Source of the DNA: Glycomyces salinus
Lineage (GTDB): Bacteria > Actinomycetota > Actinomycetes > Mycobacteriales > Micromonosporaceae
Assembly (NCBI RefSeq): GCF_016428645.1
Contig: NZ_JAELXW010000017.1
Span: 1-64,000, forward strand
Reading direction: 5' to 3'
DNA: 64,000 bases
Below the pieces are notes generated by a model. That model did not search any database. It was given only the letters and a program-made list of their open reading frames with translations, and had not been told where the DNA came from. The first letter of the stretch is position 1. The number at the start of each line of letters is the position of its first letter. This document shows, one piece after another, positions 7,214 through 19,779 of this stretch. Both the position numbers and the translations under genes were made by a program.

Positions 7214-7897
7214 CTAGTCGCGTTCGGCGAGGGTCACCTCGATGCCGCCGACCAGGTCGGAGCAGACGTTGTAGATGAACGAGCCGAGCGTCGCCAGCGC
7301 CGTGAACAGGACCATGTTGACCACCCCGAGCAGCGCGGCCGCGCCGATCACGCCCTTGGCGGTGATCCGGATGTTCTCGGTGTCGACCCCGCCGCCGGCG
7401 GCGTCGGAATTGGTGCCCATGAGCATCGCGAGCATGTCGTTGACGGTGTCGAACACGCCCATCGCGTCCAGCGCGATGTAGAGGACGGTCGTGGCCACCA
7501 CCATGACGATGAACAGCACGATCGAGACCGCGAAGGAGAACTTCATCACCGACCACGGGTCGATCCGCTTGAGCCGCAACCGGGCCCGCCGCGGACCCCG
7601 CCCGGCCGCCTGCGTGACCGCGGCCCGGGCCGCGCGCACCGCGTCGGCCACACGCGCCGAACTGGTCACGGCCGCGCCCGGAGGCGGACCGGGCTGCATC
7701 TGCGGGACCGCCTCGGGGCTCACCGGCGGCGGCGTCATGCCAGGCGGGCGACGGATCGTCAGGGTCTTGTCCTGGTCGTCAGCGGACGAATCCGACGAGG
7801 GCGCACCGCCCTCCGCCTTCGGCTCCTCGACCGGATCGGGGGAGGTCTCGACCTCCTCGCGTTCGGTCTCGGCAGCGGTGGCCTTCGCTTCGGTCAT
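7214..7897 (-). CDS. DUF3566 membrane protein downstream of gyrA
   Basis: 227 aa. A cytoplasmic acidic and Pro-rich N-terminus (about 1-110) is followed by the conserved entry RLKRIDPWSVMKFSF and two membrane helices, about 125-150 (VSIVLFIVMVVATTVLYIAL) and 185-210 (GAAALLGVVNMVLFTALATL). This is the DUF3566 architecture that follows gyrA in most actinobacteria. Its ATG directly follows the gyrA stop (TAG ATG with no gap), so translation is coupled. A role near the membrane or divisome has been proposed for such proteins; none is shown here. Confidence 0.85.
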   Translation of the reverse strand: MTEAKATAAETEREEVETSPDPVEEPKAEGGAPSSDSSADDQDKTLTIRRPPGMTPPPVSPEAVPQMQPGPPPGAAVTSSARVADAVRAARAAVTQAAGRGPRRARLRLKRIDPWSVMKFSFAVSIVLFIVMVVATTVLYIALDAMGVFDTVNDMLAMLMGTNSDAAGGGVDTENIRITAKGVIGAAALLGVVNMVLFTALATLGSFIYNVCSDLVGGIEVTLAERD

Positions 7898-10396
7898 CTA
7901 CTCGTCCTGCTCGTCGTCGGGTTCTTCGGCGCTCTTGGTGATCGCGAGCAGCGAGACCTCGTCGGGCAGATCGATCAGCTTGACACCCATGGTGTTGCGG
8001 TCCGTGGTCTTACGGACCGGCTTGACCGGAGTCCTGATGACGCCTCCCTCCGAGGTGATCGCGAACAGCTCGTCGTCGGGCTTGACCGACAGCGCCCCCA
8101 CCAGATCGCCACGTCGTTCCGTGATCTTCGCCGTCAGAACGCCCTTTCCGCCGCGGCCCTGCTGCGGATACGCCTCGACCGGAGTCCGTTTCGCATATCC
8201 GCGGCTGGTCGCCACGAGGATGTCCATATTATCGCGCAGCACGATCATCGTGAGCAATTCGTCGTCGCCGACGAAGCGCATCCCGATCACACCGCTGGTG
8301 GCCCTGCCCATCGGCCGCAGACTCTCGTCGGACGCCTGGAAGCGGATCGACTGGGCCTTGCGGCTGACCAGCAGCAAGTCGGCGGTGGCCTCGATGAGCG
8401 CCGCCCCGACGAGCTCGTCGCCGTCCCGCAGGTTGATCCCGACGATACCGCCGGTGCGGGAAGAGTCGAAATCACTCAGCCGGCTCTTCTTGACCAGGCC
8501 GTTCCTGGTGGCCAGCACCAGGTACGGGTACTGCTCGTAGGACTGGAGCTGGATGACCTGCGCGATCGTCTCGTCCGGCTGGAAGGCCAGGACGTTCGCC
8601 ACATGCTGGCCGCGCGCGGTGCGACTGGCCTCCGGCAGCTCGTACGCCTTCGCCCGGTACACCCGGCCCTTGTTGGTGAAGAACAGGATCCAGTCGTGCG
8701 TGGTGCACACGAAGAAGTGGCTGACGATGTCGTCCTGCTTCAGCTGCGCGCCCTGGACGCCCTTGCCGCCGCGCTTCTGCGAGCGGAACGAGTCGACCTT
8801 GGTGCGCTTGACGTAACCGCCTCGAGTGATAGTCACCACAATGTCTTCGCGGGCGATGAGGTCCTCCATGGACACCTCGCCGGCGTCGGGCAGGATCGTG
8901 GTGCGCCTCTCGTCGCCCCAGCGCTGGACCACCGCTGCCAACTCGTCGCGCACGATCGAGCGCTGCCGCTCGGGCCGGACCAGGATGTCCTCGAAGTCGG
9001 CGATCTTCTCCTCGATCTCGGCCAGCTCGTCGAGGATCCGCTGCCGCTCCAACGCGGCCAGGCGGCGCAGCTGCATGTCGAGAATCGCCGTGGCCTGGAT
9101 CTCGTCGACGTCGAGCAGGCTCATCAGGCCGGACTTCGACTCCTCTGCCGAAGGCGAGCGGCGGATCAGCGCGATCGTCTCGTCCAGCAGGTCGAGCGCC
9201 TTGGACAGGCCGCGCAGGATGTGCGCCCGCTCCTCGGCCTTGCGCAGCCGGTACTGGGTGCGCCGGACGATCACGTCGATCTGGTGGGCCACGTAGTAGC
9301 GCACCATCTGCGCGATGTTCAGCGTGCGCGGCACCCCGTCGACCAGCGCGAGCATGTTCGCCCCGAACGTCTCCTGCAACTGGGTGTGCTTGTAGAGGTT
9401 GTTGAGCACCACCTTCGGGACCGAGTCGCGCTTGAGCACGACCACCAGGCGCATGCCGGTGCGCCCCGAGGACTCGTCGCGGATGTCGGCGATGCCGGTG
9501 AGCTTGCCGTCCTTGACCAACTCGGCGATCCGCTCTGCCAGGTTGTCCGGGTTGACCTGGTAGGGCATCTCGGTGACCACCAGGCACGCCCTGCCCTTGT
9601 TGTCCTCCTCGACCTCGACGACGGCGCGCATCTTGATCGAGCCTCGTCCGGTCCGGTAGGCGTCCTCGATGGCCGCCCGGCCCAGGATCGTCGCGCCGGT
9701 CGGGAAGTCCGGGCCGGTGATGATCCCCAGCAGCGCCTCCAGAGCCTCCTCCTCGGTCGACTCGGGGTGGTCCAGGCACCAGTTCACGGCCGCGGCGACC
9801 TCGCGCAGGTTGTGCGGCGGAATCTTGGTGGCCATGCCGACCGCGATCCCCTCCGAGCCGTTGATCAGCAGGTTCGGGATCCGCGAGGGCAGGATCGTCG
9901 GCTCGGTGGTCTTGCCGTCGTAGTTCGGCTCGAAATCGACGCACTCCTCGTCGATGTCGCGCAGCATCTCCATCGCCAGCGGGTCCAGGCGGCACTCGGT
10001 GTACCGCATCGCCGCGGCCGGGTCGTTGCCCGGCGAACCGAAGTTGCCCTGCGGGTCGATCAGTGGGTAGCGCAGCGACCAGTGCTGGGCCATGCGGACC
10101 AGCGAGTCGTAGATCGCGCCGTCACCGTGCGGGTGGTACTGGCCCATGACGTCGCCGATGACGCGCGAGCACTTGACGTAGCTGCGGTCGGACCGGTAGC
10201 CGCCGTCGTACATCCCGTACAGGATCTTGCGGTGGACCGGCTTGAGGCCGTCGCGCACATCCGGCAGCGCGCGCCCCACGATCACGCTCATCGCGTAGTC
10301 GAGGTAGGAGCGCTGCATCTCCACTTCGATCCCCACCGGATCGATGCGGCCGCCGCCCTCCGGGAGGTCCAGCTGGTCTTGGTTGTTCTCAGGCAC
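7898..10396 (-). CDS. gyrA: DNA gyrase subunit A
   Basis: 832 aa, normal length. GyrA cuts and rejoins DNA in the A2B2 gyrase complex, adding negative supercoils. The winged-helix region holds the catalytic Tyr132 ([11 protein letters not shown]); the quinolone region reads [20 protein letters not shown], with Gly93 where E. coli has Ser83 and Asp97 equal to Asp87. The C-terminal beta-pinwheel contains the GyrA-box QKRGGKG (in [13 protein letters not shown]) and repeated blades such as GRGGKGVLT. It follows gyrB by 58 bp on the same strand and is directly followed by the DUF3566 gene. An acidic tail (EEPDDEQDE) ends the protein. Confidence 0.98.
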   Translation of the reverse strand: MPENNQDQLDLPEGGGRIDPVGIEVEMQRSYLDYAMSVIVGRALPDVRDGLKPVHRKILYGMYDGGYRSDRSYVKCSRVIGDVMGQYHPHGDGAIYDSLVRMAQHWSLRYPLIDPQGNFGSPGNDPAAAMRYTECRLDPLAMEMLRDIDEECVDFEPNYDGKTTEPTILPSRIPNLLINGSEGIAVGMATKIPPHNLREVAAAVNWCLDHPESTEEEALEALLGIITGPDFPTGATILGRAAIEDAYRTGRGSIKMRAVVEVEEDNKGRACLVVTEMPYQVNPDNLAERIAELVKDGKLTGIADIRDESSGRTGMRLVVVLKRDSVPKVVLNNLYKHTQLQETFGANMLALVDGVPRTLNIAQMVRYYVAHQIDVIVRRTQYRLRKAEERAHILRGLSKALDLLDETIALIRRSPSAEESKSGLMSLLDVDEIQATAILDMQLRRLAALERQRILDELAEIEEKIADFEDILVRPERQRSIVRDELAAVVQRWGDERRTTILPDAGEVSMEDLIAREDIVVTITRGGYVKRTKVDSFRSQKRGGKGVQGAQLKQDDIVSHFFVCTTHDWILFFTNKGRVYRAKAYELPEASRTARGQHVANVLAFQPDETIAQVIQLQSYEQYPYLVLATRNGLVKKSRLSDFDSSRTGGIVGINLRDGDELVGAALIEATADLLLVSRKAQSIRFQASDESLRPMGRATSGVIGMRFVGDDELLTMIVLRDNMDILVATSRGYAKRTPVEAYPQQGRGGKGVLTAKITERRGDLVGALSVKPDDELFAITSEGGVIRTPVKPVRKTTDRNTMGVKLIDLPDEVSLLAITKSAEEPDDEQDE

Positions 10397-10454
10397 CAGT
10401 GCTTCCTTGCTCTGTAAGACGGATCGTGGTCATCGGGGCCGTCGGCCGCCCGGG

Positions 10455-12413
<1,959 letters not shown>

Positions 12414-12673
12414 CGGCAACTCCTTCTGTCGTCGTTCACGGTCGGTGAGAACGCTAGTCCACGGGTGTGACACTTGCGGCCGTCCGCGTTCGGTGTCCGT
12501 TCCGGGACGGGCTCCCGCCCACCAAGGAGGCGGCCGAACGAATCGGCCGCCGATCAATTGTCAAGTCTACTGCGTCCGAGCTCGGATTTCCCTATCTCTG
12601 CGCCTTGGCGTCGTCACAGTCGCGACGGGAGGCGAGGATGTGAACCCCCCTACGGACCTAGGGTCGTCCGGCT

Positions 12674-13132
12674 TCAGAACGTGTCACGGGAGCCATTAAA
12701 CCGTACTCGCCTCGGACCGAAGGAACGAGTCGGCTGTTTCGGCCCCACGATCCGCAGCCGCCGCACCACTCCGGGTCCGAGCGCGGCCGCGATCTTGCGG
12801 TACATCTGGCTCGACAGCAGCCGCAGCTGCGTCGCCCAGGCGCTGGACTCGGCCACGACCAGCAGCTCCCCGTCCTCGAGCTTCTCGGGGCGGCAGTGGG
12901 AGGCGATGTCGGGACCCACGATCTCGGTCCAGCGTCCGAACACCGAGGCGTTCGAGACCTTCGCGGTCCAGCCCTTCTTGCGCACCACCTGGCCCAGCAG
13001 GCTCCCGATCGTCTCGGGGTCGCGCTTGTCGGGGCCGGGCCCCGACCACTCCCTGCGGAAGCGCGGATCGTCCGACCGGCCGCCGGAGCGGCGCGGCCCG
13101 CGGTACGCGAAACCGTCCGACCTATAGGACAC
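12674..13132 (-). CDS. DUF721/DciA-like protein
   Basis: 152 aa. The conserved DUF721 region covers about 35-135: IGSLLGQVVRKKGW, FGRWTEIVGPDIASHCRPEKLEDGEL cut into these parts, and SSAWATQLRLLSSQM. This KH-like fold is shared with DciA, which loads or supports the replicative helicase DnaB in bacteria lacking DnaC. The gene overlaps the 3' end of recF by 11 bp, the standard actinobacterial order recF-DUF721-gyrB. The helicase role is inferred from family. Confidence 0.85.
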   Translation of the reverse strand: MSYRSDGFAYRGPRRSGGRSDDPRFRREWSGPGPDKRDPETIGSLLGQVVRKKGWTAKVSNASVFGRWTEIVGPDIASHCRPEKLEDGELLVVAESSAWATQLRLLSSQMYRKIAAALGPGVVRRLRIVGPKQPTRSFGPRRVRFNGSRDTF

Positions 13133-14258
13133 GACGGATCTCCCCCTCCCAGACGTCGAACCGGGCCCCCGTCAGCCGATCGGGGACGTCGGCGGCCACC
13201 GCGCAGGTGATGAGGGTCTGCTCGGCGGCCTCGGCGTATTCGGCCAGGCGCTCGCGCCTGGTGGTGTCGAGCTCGGCGAAGACGTCGTCGAGGATCAGCA
13301 CCGGCGCCGAGCCCTCGGACTTGAGCAGCTCGAACGAACCCAGCCGCATCGCCAGCGCGACCGACCAGGTCTCGCCGTGCGAGGCGTAGCCCTTGACCGG
13401 GAGCTCGCCCAGGGTCAGCTCCAGGTCGTCGCGGTGGGGGCCGACCAGCGTGGTGCCGCGCTCGACCTCCTTGCCGCGGGCGGCGGCCAGCGCCGCCGAG
13501 ATCCTGGCGGTGAGCACCTCGCGGTCGGCGGTCAGGTCCCCGCCCAGCTCCGAGGTGTAGACCATCGACGCTTCGCTGCGTCCGTCGGCGATGCGCGCGT
13601 GGGCTTTGGCGACGGGCTCGGCCAGGTCGGCCACCAGCGCCAGGCGCCCGGCCATGAGCTCGGCGCCGTGCTCGGCCAGGTGCGCGTCCCAGGCGTCGAG
13701 CGTGGCCAGCTCGGCCCCGCCCGGCCCCCGACCGCCGTTCTTCTTGGCCAGGTAGGCCGTCCGCAGCAGCGTGTTGCGCTGTTTGAGGACCCGCTCGTAG
13801 TCGCCGCGGACGGCGGCGAAGCGCGGGTAGCGCGAGCACAGGAGCTCGTCGAGGTACCGGCGGCGGACGCTCGGTTCGCCGCGCACCAGCGCCAGGTCCT
13901 CGGGCGCGAAGGCGACGGCCTTGAGCGCTCCGATCAGGTCGCGCGGCCGCGGCAGCGCGGTGCGGCCCAGCCGGGCGCGGTTGGAGCGGCCGGGGACGAT
14001 GGCCAGCTCGGCGAGCAGGTGCCGGGAGTCGCTGACGATCTCGGCGCGCACCACGGCCTGCTCGGCCCCGGCGCGGACCAGCGGGGCGTCCGAGGACACC
14101 CGGTGGGAGCGGAGGTTGGCCAGGTAGATCAGGGACTCCACGAGGTTGGTCTTGCCGTGTCCGTTGGGCCCGACCAGGATCGAGGGGCCCTCGTCGAGCG
14201 CGATCTGGGCGTGCGCGTAGGACCGGAAGTCGCTGAGATGGAGCTGGCGTACGCGCAC
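13122..14258 (-). CDS. recF: DNA replication and repair protein RecF
   Basis: 378 aa from GTG 14258 (VRVRQLHLSDFRSY), which gives the usual RecF N-terminus; AGAGG lies just upstream. Walker A is LVGPNGHGKTNLVE at about 33-46, the signature-like region lies around GETWSVALAMRLGSFELL and Walker B is PVLILDDVFAELD. RecF is an SMC-like ATPase that helps load RecA at gapped DNA. The DUF721 gene overlaps its end, and gnd precedes it with 53 bp between. An upstream in-frame ATG at 14315 would overlap gnd and lacks support. Confidence 0.96.
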   Translation of the reverse strand: MRVRQLHLSDFRSYAHAQIALDEGPSILVGPNGHGKTNLVESLIYLANLRSHRVSSDAPLVRAGAEQAVVRAEIVSDSRHLLAELAIVPGRSNRARLGRTALPRPRDLIGALKAVAFAPEDLALVRGEPSVRRRYLDELLCSRYPRFAAVRGDYERVLKQRNTLLRTAYLAKKNGGRGPGGAELATLDAWDAHLAEHGAELMAGRLALVADLAEPVAKAHARIADGRSEASMVYTSELGGDLTADREVLTARISAALAAARGKEVERGTTLVGPHRDDLELTLGELPVKGYASHGETWSVALAMRLGSFELLKSEGSAPVLILDDVFAELDTTRRERLAEYAEAAEQTLITCAVAADVPDRLTGARFDVWEGEIRRVL

Positions 14259-14311
14259 GCCTCTATTGTGCCGCCTGCCGCTGACGCGCCGCGGACCAGC
14301 CCCGATTCGGC

Positions 14312-15187
14312 TCACTCGGGCCTGACGGCGTGCCCACCGAACTGGTTCCGGAGGGCGGCGACGGCCTTCATGGCCGGGGAGTCGTCCTGGCGGGAGGCGA
14401 ACCGCGCGAACAGGGAGTCGCTGATCGCCGGGAGCGGCACGCGCAGCCGGACGGCCTCTTCGACCGTCCAGCGGCCCTCACCGGAGTCCTCGACCCAGCC
14501 TTTGATCTTGGCCAGTTCGGGGTCCTCGTCGAGCGCGCGGTCGAGCAGGTCGAGCAGCCAGGAACGGATCACCGTGCCCGACCGCCAGGACTTGAAGACC
14601 TCCGGCACGTTCTGGACGTGCTCGCTGGCCTCGAGCAGCTCGTAGCCCTCGGCGTAGGCCTCCATCATCGCGTACTCGATGCCGTTGTGGACCATCTTGG
14701 CGTAGTGGCCGGCGCCCACGCCCCCGGCGTGGACGAAGCCGTACTCGCCCTCGGGCTTGAGCGCGTCGAAGACCGGCATGAGCTTCTGGACGTCGGCCTC
14801 GGCCCCGCCGACCATGAGCGCGTAGCCCTCGGTGAAGCCCCACACGCCGCCGGAGACGCCGACGTCGACGTAGCCGATGCCGTGGTCGGCGAGCACCGCC
14901 GCGTTGGTCTCGTCGTCGGTGAACCGGGAGTTGCCGCCGTCGACGACGATGTCGCCGGCCGAGAGCAGCCCGGCGAGCTCGGCGACGGTGGAGCGGGTGG
15001 GTTCGCCGGCCGGGACCATGACCCAGACGGCCCGAGGGGCCTCGAGCGCCTGGACCAGTTCGGCCGGCGAACCGACGTCGGTCTTGTCCGGGTCGCGGTC
15101 GTAGCCGACGACCTGGTGCCCGACCTCTTGGAGCCGCAACTTCATGTTGCCGCCCATCTTTCCGAGCCCGATCATGCCCAGTTGCAT
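14312..15187 (-). CDS. gnd: 6-phosphogluconate dehydrogenase (decarboxylating, short form)
   Basis: 291 aa, the short GndZ/YqeC-type rather than the 470-aa Gnd. The N-terminal Rossmann motif is MIGLGKMGGNM (GxGxMG). Further marks are VDGGNSRFTDD, the GVSGGVWG substrate loop and the catalytic Lys in HYAKMVHNGIEY. It oxidises 6-phosphogluconate to ribulose 5-phosphate and CO2 in the pentose phosphate pathway; short forms usually prefer NAD. Its place between dnaN and recF is conserved in many actinobacteria and has no evident replicative meaning. Confidence 0.93.
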   Translation of the reverse strand: MQLGMIGLGKMGGNMKLRLQEVGHQVVGYDRDPDKTDVGSPAELVQALEAPRAVWVMVPAGEPTRSTVAELAGLLSAGDIVVDGGNSRFTDDETNAAVLADHGIGYVDVGVSGGVWGFTEGYALMVGGAEADVQKLMPVFDALKPEGEYGFVHAGGVGAGHYAKMVHNGIEYAMMEAYAEGYELLEASEHVQNVPEVFKSWRSGTVIRSWLLDLLDRALDEDPELAKIKGWVEDSGEGRWTVEEAVRLRVPLPAISDSLFARFASRQDDSPAMKAVAALRNQFGGHAVRPE

Positions 15188-15224
15188 GCCGCGCCCCCTT
15201 CCGCTCCGCTGGTGTCCGCGCCTT

Positions 15225-16373
15225 TCAGGCGTCCCAACGCAATGGTTGCAGCATGTACAGGTAGCCGTCGTGGTTTGTGTCCGATTCCTCAGCGTCGGGC
15301 TCGGCCTCCCCGGACATGACGACCGGCTTGCCCAGTTCGTTCATGTTGAAGGCGGTGTACGGGGTGTCGACGACGCCGAGCCCGTCGAGCAGGTAGGCGG
15401 GGTTGAAGGCGATCTTGCCGGACTCGCCGGTGAAGGTGCAGTCCATCGCCTCGCTCGCCTTGGCGTCCTCGGCGCCGCCCGCCTCGACGACGAGTCCGTC
15501 GTCGTCGAAGGACAGCCGGATCGGCGAGTTGCGGTCGCCGACCAGGGCCACGCGGCGGGCGACCTCGATCAGCTCGGAGGTCTTGACCCGCAGCGTGGTC
15601 GAGTAGCTGTTGGCCAGGAGGCTGCGCAGCGGCGGCAGCTGGCCGTCGAGGACGCGGGAGGTGGTCTGGCGGCCCCCGGCGGTGAACCCGACCATGCCGG
15701 GCGCGCCGTCGGTGCCGGTCGGGACGGCGATGGTGACCGGGCCCGACATCGACCCGAAGGTGCGGGCGGTGTCGGCCAGGGCCTTGGCCGGGACCAGGAC
15801 GGTGACGTTCACGTCGGACTCGGCCGGTTCCCAGCCGGTGTCGCAGATGGCCATCCGGTATCGGTCGGTGGCAAGGAAGCCGATGCCGCCACCGGTCATC
15901 TCGACCTGGACGCCGGTCATGGTCGGCAGGGTCTCGTCCTTGCCGGCCGCGACCGCGGTCTGGGCGACGGCCTTGGCGAACCGGTCGGCGTCGATGGTGC
16001 CGATCGTCTCTGGCATCTGCGGCAGGCTCGGGTAGTCCTCCAGCGGCATGGTCGGCAGGGTGAAGCGCGCCGAGCCGCAGGTGAGCTCGGCGTGGGGGCC
16101 GTCGACGGTGAAGTCGACCGGCTTGCCGGGGAGGGCCTTGACGATCTCGGCCAGCAGCTTGCCCGACACCAGGGCCGTGCCGGCGGACTCGCCGGTCACC
16201 TCGACCTCGACGCGGGTGGAGATCTCGTAGTCGAAACCGGAGATGGTCAGGGTGCCCTCGTCGACCGACAGGCGGGCGCCGGCGAGCACGGGAACGGACG
16301 GCCGGGCCGGGAGGCTCTTGGCGGTCCAGGAGACCGCGTCGGCGAAGGAGTCTCGATCTACTTGGAACTTCAT
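15225..16373 (-). CDS. dnaN: DNA polymerase III beta sliding clamp
   Basis: 382 aa from ATG 16373 (MKFQVDRDSFADAV), with AGGAGCG upstream; an earlier in-frame ATG at 16391 covers that RBS. Three tandem clamp domains are visible by length and pattern, with the hydrophobic pocket residues in the C-terminal YLYMLQPLRW segment. The clamp tethers polymerase III and repair factors to DNA. It lies immediately next to oriC, transcribed away from dnaA in the same direction, with oriC in the intergenic gap. Confidence 0.97.
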   Translation of the reverse strand: MKFQVDRDSFADAVSWTAKSLPARPSVPVLAGARLSVDEGTLTISGFDYEISTRVEVEVTGESAGTALVSGKLLAEIVKALPGKPVDFTVDGPHAELTCGSARFTLPTMPLEDYPSLPQMPETIGTIDADRFAKAVAQTAVAAGKDETLPTMTGVQVEMTGGGIGFLATDRYRMAICDTGWEPAESDVNVTVLVPAKALADTARTFGSMSGPVTIAVPTGTDGAPGMVGFTAGGRQTTSRVLDGQLPPLRSLLANSYSTTLRVKTSELIEVARRVALVGDRNSPIRLSFDDDGLVVEAGGAEDAKASEAMDCTFTGESGKIAFNPAYLLDGLGVVDTPYTAFNMNELGKPVVMSGEAEPDAEESDTNHDGYLYMLQPLRWDA

Positions 16374-16442
16374 GGCGTGCTCGCTCCTCATCTGGCTGAA
16401 GCTCGGTTGTTCACAGCGCTATTACTAATGAACTCTCTATAG

Positions 16443-16768
16443 ATATAACTGTCGTCGTAGTCGTCGGTGCTGTGGAAACTGTGGAAAACCCTTCTTTTCG
16501 CAGCTAGGCATCGATATGAGGTTGTGGACGAGCTGTGGAGAACCTGTGGATGAATCGGCAGTTTATCCACAGCCCCCGACACCCGAGGCGCTTTCCACAT
16601 TCTGTCCACAGCTGTTTCCACAGCTTTTCCACAAGTTCTCCACAGGGTTGTACACAGGGAGAACGCGAGTTGAATTCTCACTTCGGCCCGTCGTCCACAC
16701 GCTGTCCACAGGCTTTCCACAGAAATCCGGGTTTATCCACAGCTTTTCCACAGGCTTGTCCACAGGGG
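16443..16768. other. Origin of replication oriC (DnaA-box cluster)
   Basis: The gap between dnaA and dnaN holds about 18 DnaA-box variants on both strands. Perfect TTATCCACA occurs at 16563-16571 and 16733-16741, and near matches such as TTTTCCACA (16625-16633) recur every 12-25 bp. An AT-richer patch (16410-16450, containing CTATAGATATAACT) next to dnaN may be the unwinding region. The position and box density match actinobacterial oriC. The remaining part of the gap (16374-16442) probably holds the dnaN promoter. Confidence 0.93.
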
Positions 16769-16770
16769 TG

Positions 16771-18534
16771 TCAGTCGTCGGTGTGTTTGAGACGGTTGGT
16801 CAATTCGGCGATCTGGTTGTACAGGGCCCGCCTTTCGGCCATCTGCTTGCGGATCTTCTTGTTGGCGTGCATGACCGTGGTGTGGTCGCGGCCGCCGAAT
16901 GCCTGCCCGATGCGCGGCAGCGACATGTCGGTCAGCTCCCGGCACAGGTACATCGCGACCTGCCTGGCGTTGACCAGCACCCGGGAGCGCGAATTCCCCT
17001 TCAGATCGGCGGCCTCGACGCCGAAGTAGTCGGCGCTGGCCTGCATGATCTGGTCGACGGTCACCTCGGCGGCTTCGCCGCCCTCGGGAATGAAATCGTG
17101 CAGGACCTCCTCGGCCAGCCCCAGGTCGACCGGCTTGCGGTTCAGGCTCGCGTAGGCCGTCACCCGGATCAGCGCGCCCTCCAGCTCGCGGATCGAGTGG
17201 TGTATCTGGGAGGCGATGAACTCGACCGCGTCGGTCGGCACGTTCAGGTTGTCCTGCACGGCCTTCTTGCGCAGGATCGCTATCCGCGTCTCCAGGTCCG
17301 GCGGCTGGATGTCGGCCAGCAGCCCCCACTCGAACCGGGTCCGCAGCCGGTCCTCGAGCGTCTGCAACTGCTTCGGCGAGCGGTCCGAGGAGATCACCAG
17401 CTGCTTGTTGGCGTTGTGGAGCGCGTTGAAGGTGTGGAAGAACTCCTCCTGGGTGCGCTCGCGGTCCATCAGGAACTGGATGTCGTCGATCAACAGGATG
17501 TCGACGTCCCGGTAGCGGCGCTGGAACGCCTGCTGGCGCCGGTCCGACAGCGAGTTGATGAAGTCGTTGGTGAACTCCTCGGTCGTCACATAGCGCACCG
17601 ACCCCGCTGTGCCCAGGTCATGGGCGTAGTGGCCGACCGCGTGCAGCAGGTGGGTCTTGCCCAGCCCGGATCCGCCGTAGATGAACAGCGGATTGTAGGC
17701 CTTGGCGGGCGCCTCGGCCACGGCGAACGCCGCGGCGTGCGCGAAGCGGTTGGACGAGCCGATCACGAACGTGTCGAAGTTGTAGCGCGGGTTGAGGCGA
17801 CCCACCCCGTCGGCCGCGGTGGGGGCCGGGGCCGACTTCGCCGGCTTGGAGACCCCGCCGCGCCGCTCAGGGTCCGGGTCGGCGGCCGGAGGCGGAGCCA
17901 CCGCCGGAGCGCCCGCGGACCCTTCGGCCGAGGCGTTGTCGGCCCGGGCCTGCTGCGGGATCGGCGGCTGCTCGGCCTCCTCGTCGACCGGGTCGTCCGC
18001 CTGGTGCCCCGCCGACTCGGCGGCCGGCTCCGGCCTGGGCGCCGGGTCGGGCTCGGGGGCGCGCCGCTGGGCCGCTCGGAAGGCATCGGTGTCGAACAAG
18101 CTCGGCGGTCCGGGCGAATCATCGGGGGCGGCCGGAGGCGGCGCCAGCGGCTCGGACCTGGGCATCTCGAAGATCAGCGTGTCGTCCGAGCGGGAGGCCC
18201 GGTCGGACTGCGCGGGCGGAGCAGGCGGCAGCGGAGCGGACGGCGCGACGGGCGCCTCGGTCGCGCCCTCGGTGCCGTTGTCCTGCATCGTCACCGCGAT
18301 CTGCGTCGGCTGGGCAAGCTGCCGGGTCAGCGCCGCGCTGATCGGATCGCGCAGCTTCGACTCGAAGGCGGCCCGCGCGAACTTATTGGGCGCGGCGATG
18401 ATGAACGTGCCGTTCACCGCCACCACCGGCTGCGTCAGACGCATCCAAGCCTGCTGCTGGCGGGTCAGCTCCGACGCCTCGGTCAGTTCCGCGGTCACCG
18501 CCGACCAGACGGTCGACAGATCTCGGTCGGTCAC
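16771..18534 (-). CDS. dnaA: Chromosomal replication initiator DnaA
   Basis: 587 aa from GTG 18534 ([10 protein letters not shown]); GTG 18543 is an alternative and neither has a well-spaced RBS. Domain I covers about 1-90. A long Pro/Ala/Glu-rich linker (about 90-240) is typical of high-GC actinobacteria. The AAA+ domain has Walker [10 protein letters not shown] at about 285, Walker [11 protein letters not shown] and sensor SSDRSP. Domain IV ends with the DnaA signature [18 protein letters not shown] that binds DnaA boxes. DnaA melts oriC, which lies directly downstream. DnaA boxes upstream (18684-18703, 18839-18847) suggest autoregulation. Confidence 0.97.
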   Translation of the reverse strand: MTDRDLSTVWSAVTAELTEASELTRQQQAWMRLTQPVVAVNGTFIIAAPNKFARAAFESKLRDPISAALTRQLAQPTQIAVTMQDNGTEGATEAPVAPSAPLPPAPPAQSDRASRSDDTLIFEMPRSEPLAPPPAAPDDSPGPPSLFDTDAFRAAQRRAPEPDPAPRPEPAAESAGHQADDPVDEEAEQPPIPQQARADNASAEGSAGAPAVAPPPAADPDPERRGGVSKPAKSAPAPTAADGVGRLNPRYNFDTFVIGSSNRFAHAAAFAVAEAPAKAYNPLFIYGGSGLGKTHLLHAVGHYAHDLGTAGSVRYVTTEEFTNDFINSLSDRRQQAFQRRYRDVDILLIDDIQFLMDRERTQEEFFHTFNALHNANKQLVISSDRSPKQLQTLEDRLRTRFEWGLLADIQPPDLETRIAILRKKAVQDNLNVPTDAVEFIASQIHHSIRELEGALIRVTAYASLNRKPVDLGLAEEVLHDFIPEGGEAAEVTVDQIMQASADYFGVEAADLKGNSRSRVLVNARQVAMYLCRELTDMSLPRIGQAFGGRDHTTVMHANKKIRKQMAERRALYNQIAELTNRLKHTDD

Positions 18535-19123
18535 CTTCCCCACCCCTTGCCGTAGTCGTTCGCTTCTCCGCGTGCGCCGACGCGGAATGCGGTAAACTGC
18601 TGTTCTCGCCCGGCCTCCGGATTCGCCGCGACGGTCCTCGCCCCACACTCGCCACCGCGCTCGAGCGCGGTGCGTCTAAGCAGTTTTCCACAGGTTATCC
18701 ACAGGTCCGCAGTTGGCCTGGGGATGTGCACCGCTCGTGACAGAGTCTCTCGAATCGCGGCTGCGACCAGCGATTACACTCGCACTCGATTGCGAAGCCG
18801 TTGCGGCGGCCCCGAAAATGTCCACCGTTCGGGCGAGGTTATCCACAGGCTGCCCACACGCCCGCCGGTCCTGTGGAGAACACCCTGCGCGCACCGCCGC
18901 CGGACCGGGCGGCCCCTGACCGGCGCCACTCGGAGACGAGTAACATGAGTGAGTTGCCCTCCCCGCTGGAGGGGCATGCCACACCCGCCGTCCGCGGCGC
19001 CGGAGCCACGCGAAAGCCCTGCTAGTCTGAACTTTGCGTCCCGGGACCCGCGACGGCGTCAGGACAGGCGGCCGGCGCGGAGGCGACGCGAGAGCAACCA
19101 GATACGTATTGGGAGTGTCCGAC
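18535..19123. promoter_or_regulatory. Divergent dnaA/rpmH control region
   Basis: 589 bp with no convincing gene. It holds two adjacent DnaA boxes, TTTTCCACA at 18684-18692 and TTATCCACA at 18695-18703, and a third TTATCCACA at 18839-18847 followed by further CCCACA/CTGTGGAG variants. These fit DnaA autoregulation or a secondary part of the origin. Exact promoters could not be assigned. Confidence 0.65.
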
Positions 19124-19261
19124 GTGAGCAAGCGCACCTACCAGCCGAACAACCGCCGGCGCAAGCGCACCCACGGCTTCCGGCTGCGCATGCGCACCCG
19201 TGCCGGCCGCGCCATCGTCAACAACCGCCGCCGCAAGGGCCGCAAGAACCTGACCGTCTGA
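19124..19261 (+). CDS. rpmH: Ribosomal protein bL34
   Basis: 45 aa, highly basic: [18 protein letters not shown], then [17 protein letters not shown], ending GRKNLTV. GTG at 19124 with GGGAG eight bases upstream. bL34 is a small large-subunit protein; its place next to dnaA and rnpA is nearly universal in bacteria. Confidence 0.97.
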   Translation: MSKRTYQPNNRRRKRTHGFRLRMRTRAGRAIVNNRRRKGRKNLTV

Positions 19262-19350
19262 AGGCGGCGCTCGGAGCGCTCGCTCCCACGGTGAAGCCCG
19301 CGAGCCGCGGATCGGTTCACCGGGAGTCGGCGGGAGGACGTGACCCAGAG

Positions 19351-19779
19351 GTGCTACCAGCCGAGGCGCGCATTCGACGCAGCCGAGACTTCAGCGCGGT
19401 GCTGAAGCGCGGCCGCAGAGCTGCCCGAGGCGGCGTGGTCGTCCACTGGGCGCCCCCCGCGGGCGCGGCGACAGAACCCGAGACACCGTCCGATGCCGAG
19501 GCGCGATCCACGGCACGGGCGGGTTTCGTCGTCTCCAAGGCCGTGGGCAACGCCGTCGTTCGCAACAGAGTCAAACGCCGGCTGCGTCACGCCGCGGCCG
19601 AGCAGCTGGCCTCCTGGCCCGTCGGCTCCGACGTGGTGGTTCGGGCCACACCCAAGTCCGCCGGACGCGACTTCGCCGCGTTGAGCCGCGACCTGGCCGA
19701 GGCCGTCGAGGCGGCCCGTTCCGGGAAGGACCGCCGCCGAGCCCGGCATTCGGGCGGCGCCGACCGGAGAAAGACATGA
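19351..19779 (+). CDS. rnpA: Ribonuclease P protein component
   Basis: 142 aa from GTG 19351 ([17 protein letters not shown]). The RNP motif is [19 protein letters not shown], the RNA-binding helix of RnpA. The protein supports the RNase P RNA in cleaving tRNA 5' leaders. A Pro/Ala/Glu insertion (about 35-52, [17 protein letters not shown] region) lengthens the usual first loop. Its stop overlaps the yidD start by four bases (ATGA). Confidence 0.93.
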   Translation: MLPAEARIRRSRDFSAVLKRGRRAARGGVVVHWAPPAGAATEPETPSDAEARSTARAGFVVSKAVGNAVVRNRVKRRLRHAAAEQLASWPVGSDVVVRATPKSAGRDFAALSRDLAEAVEAARSGKDRRRARHSGGADRRKT

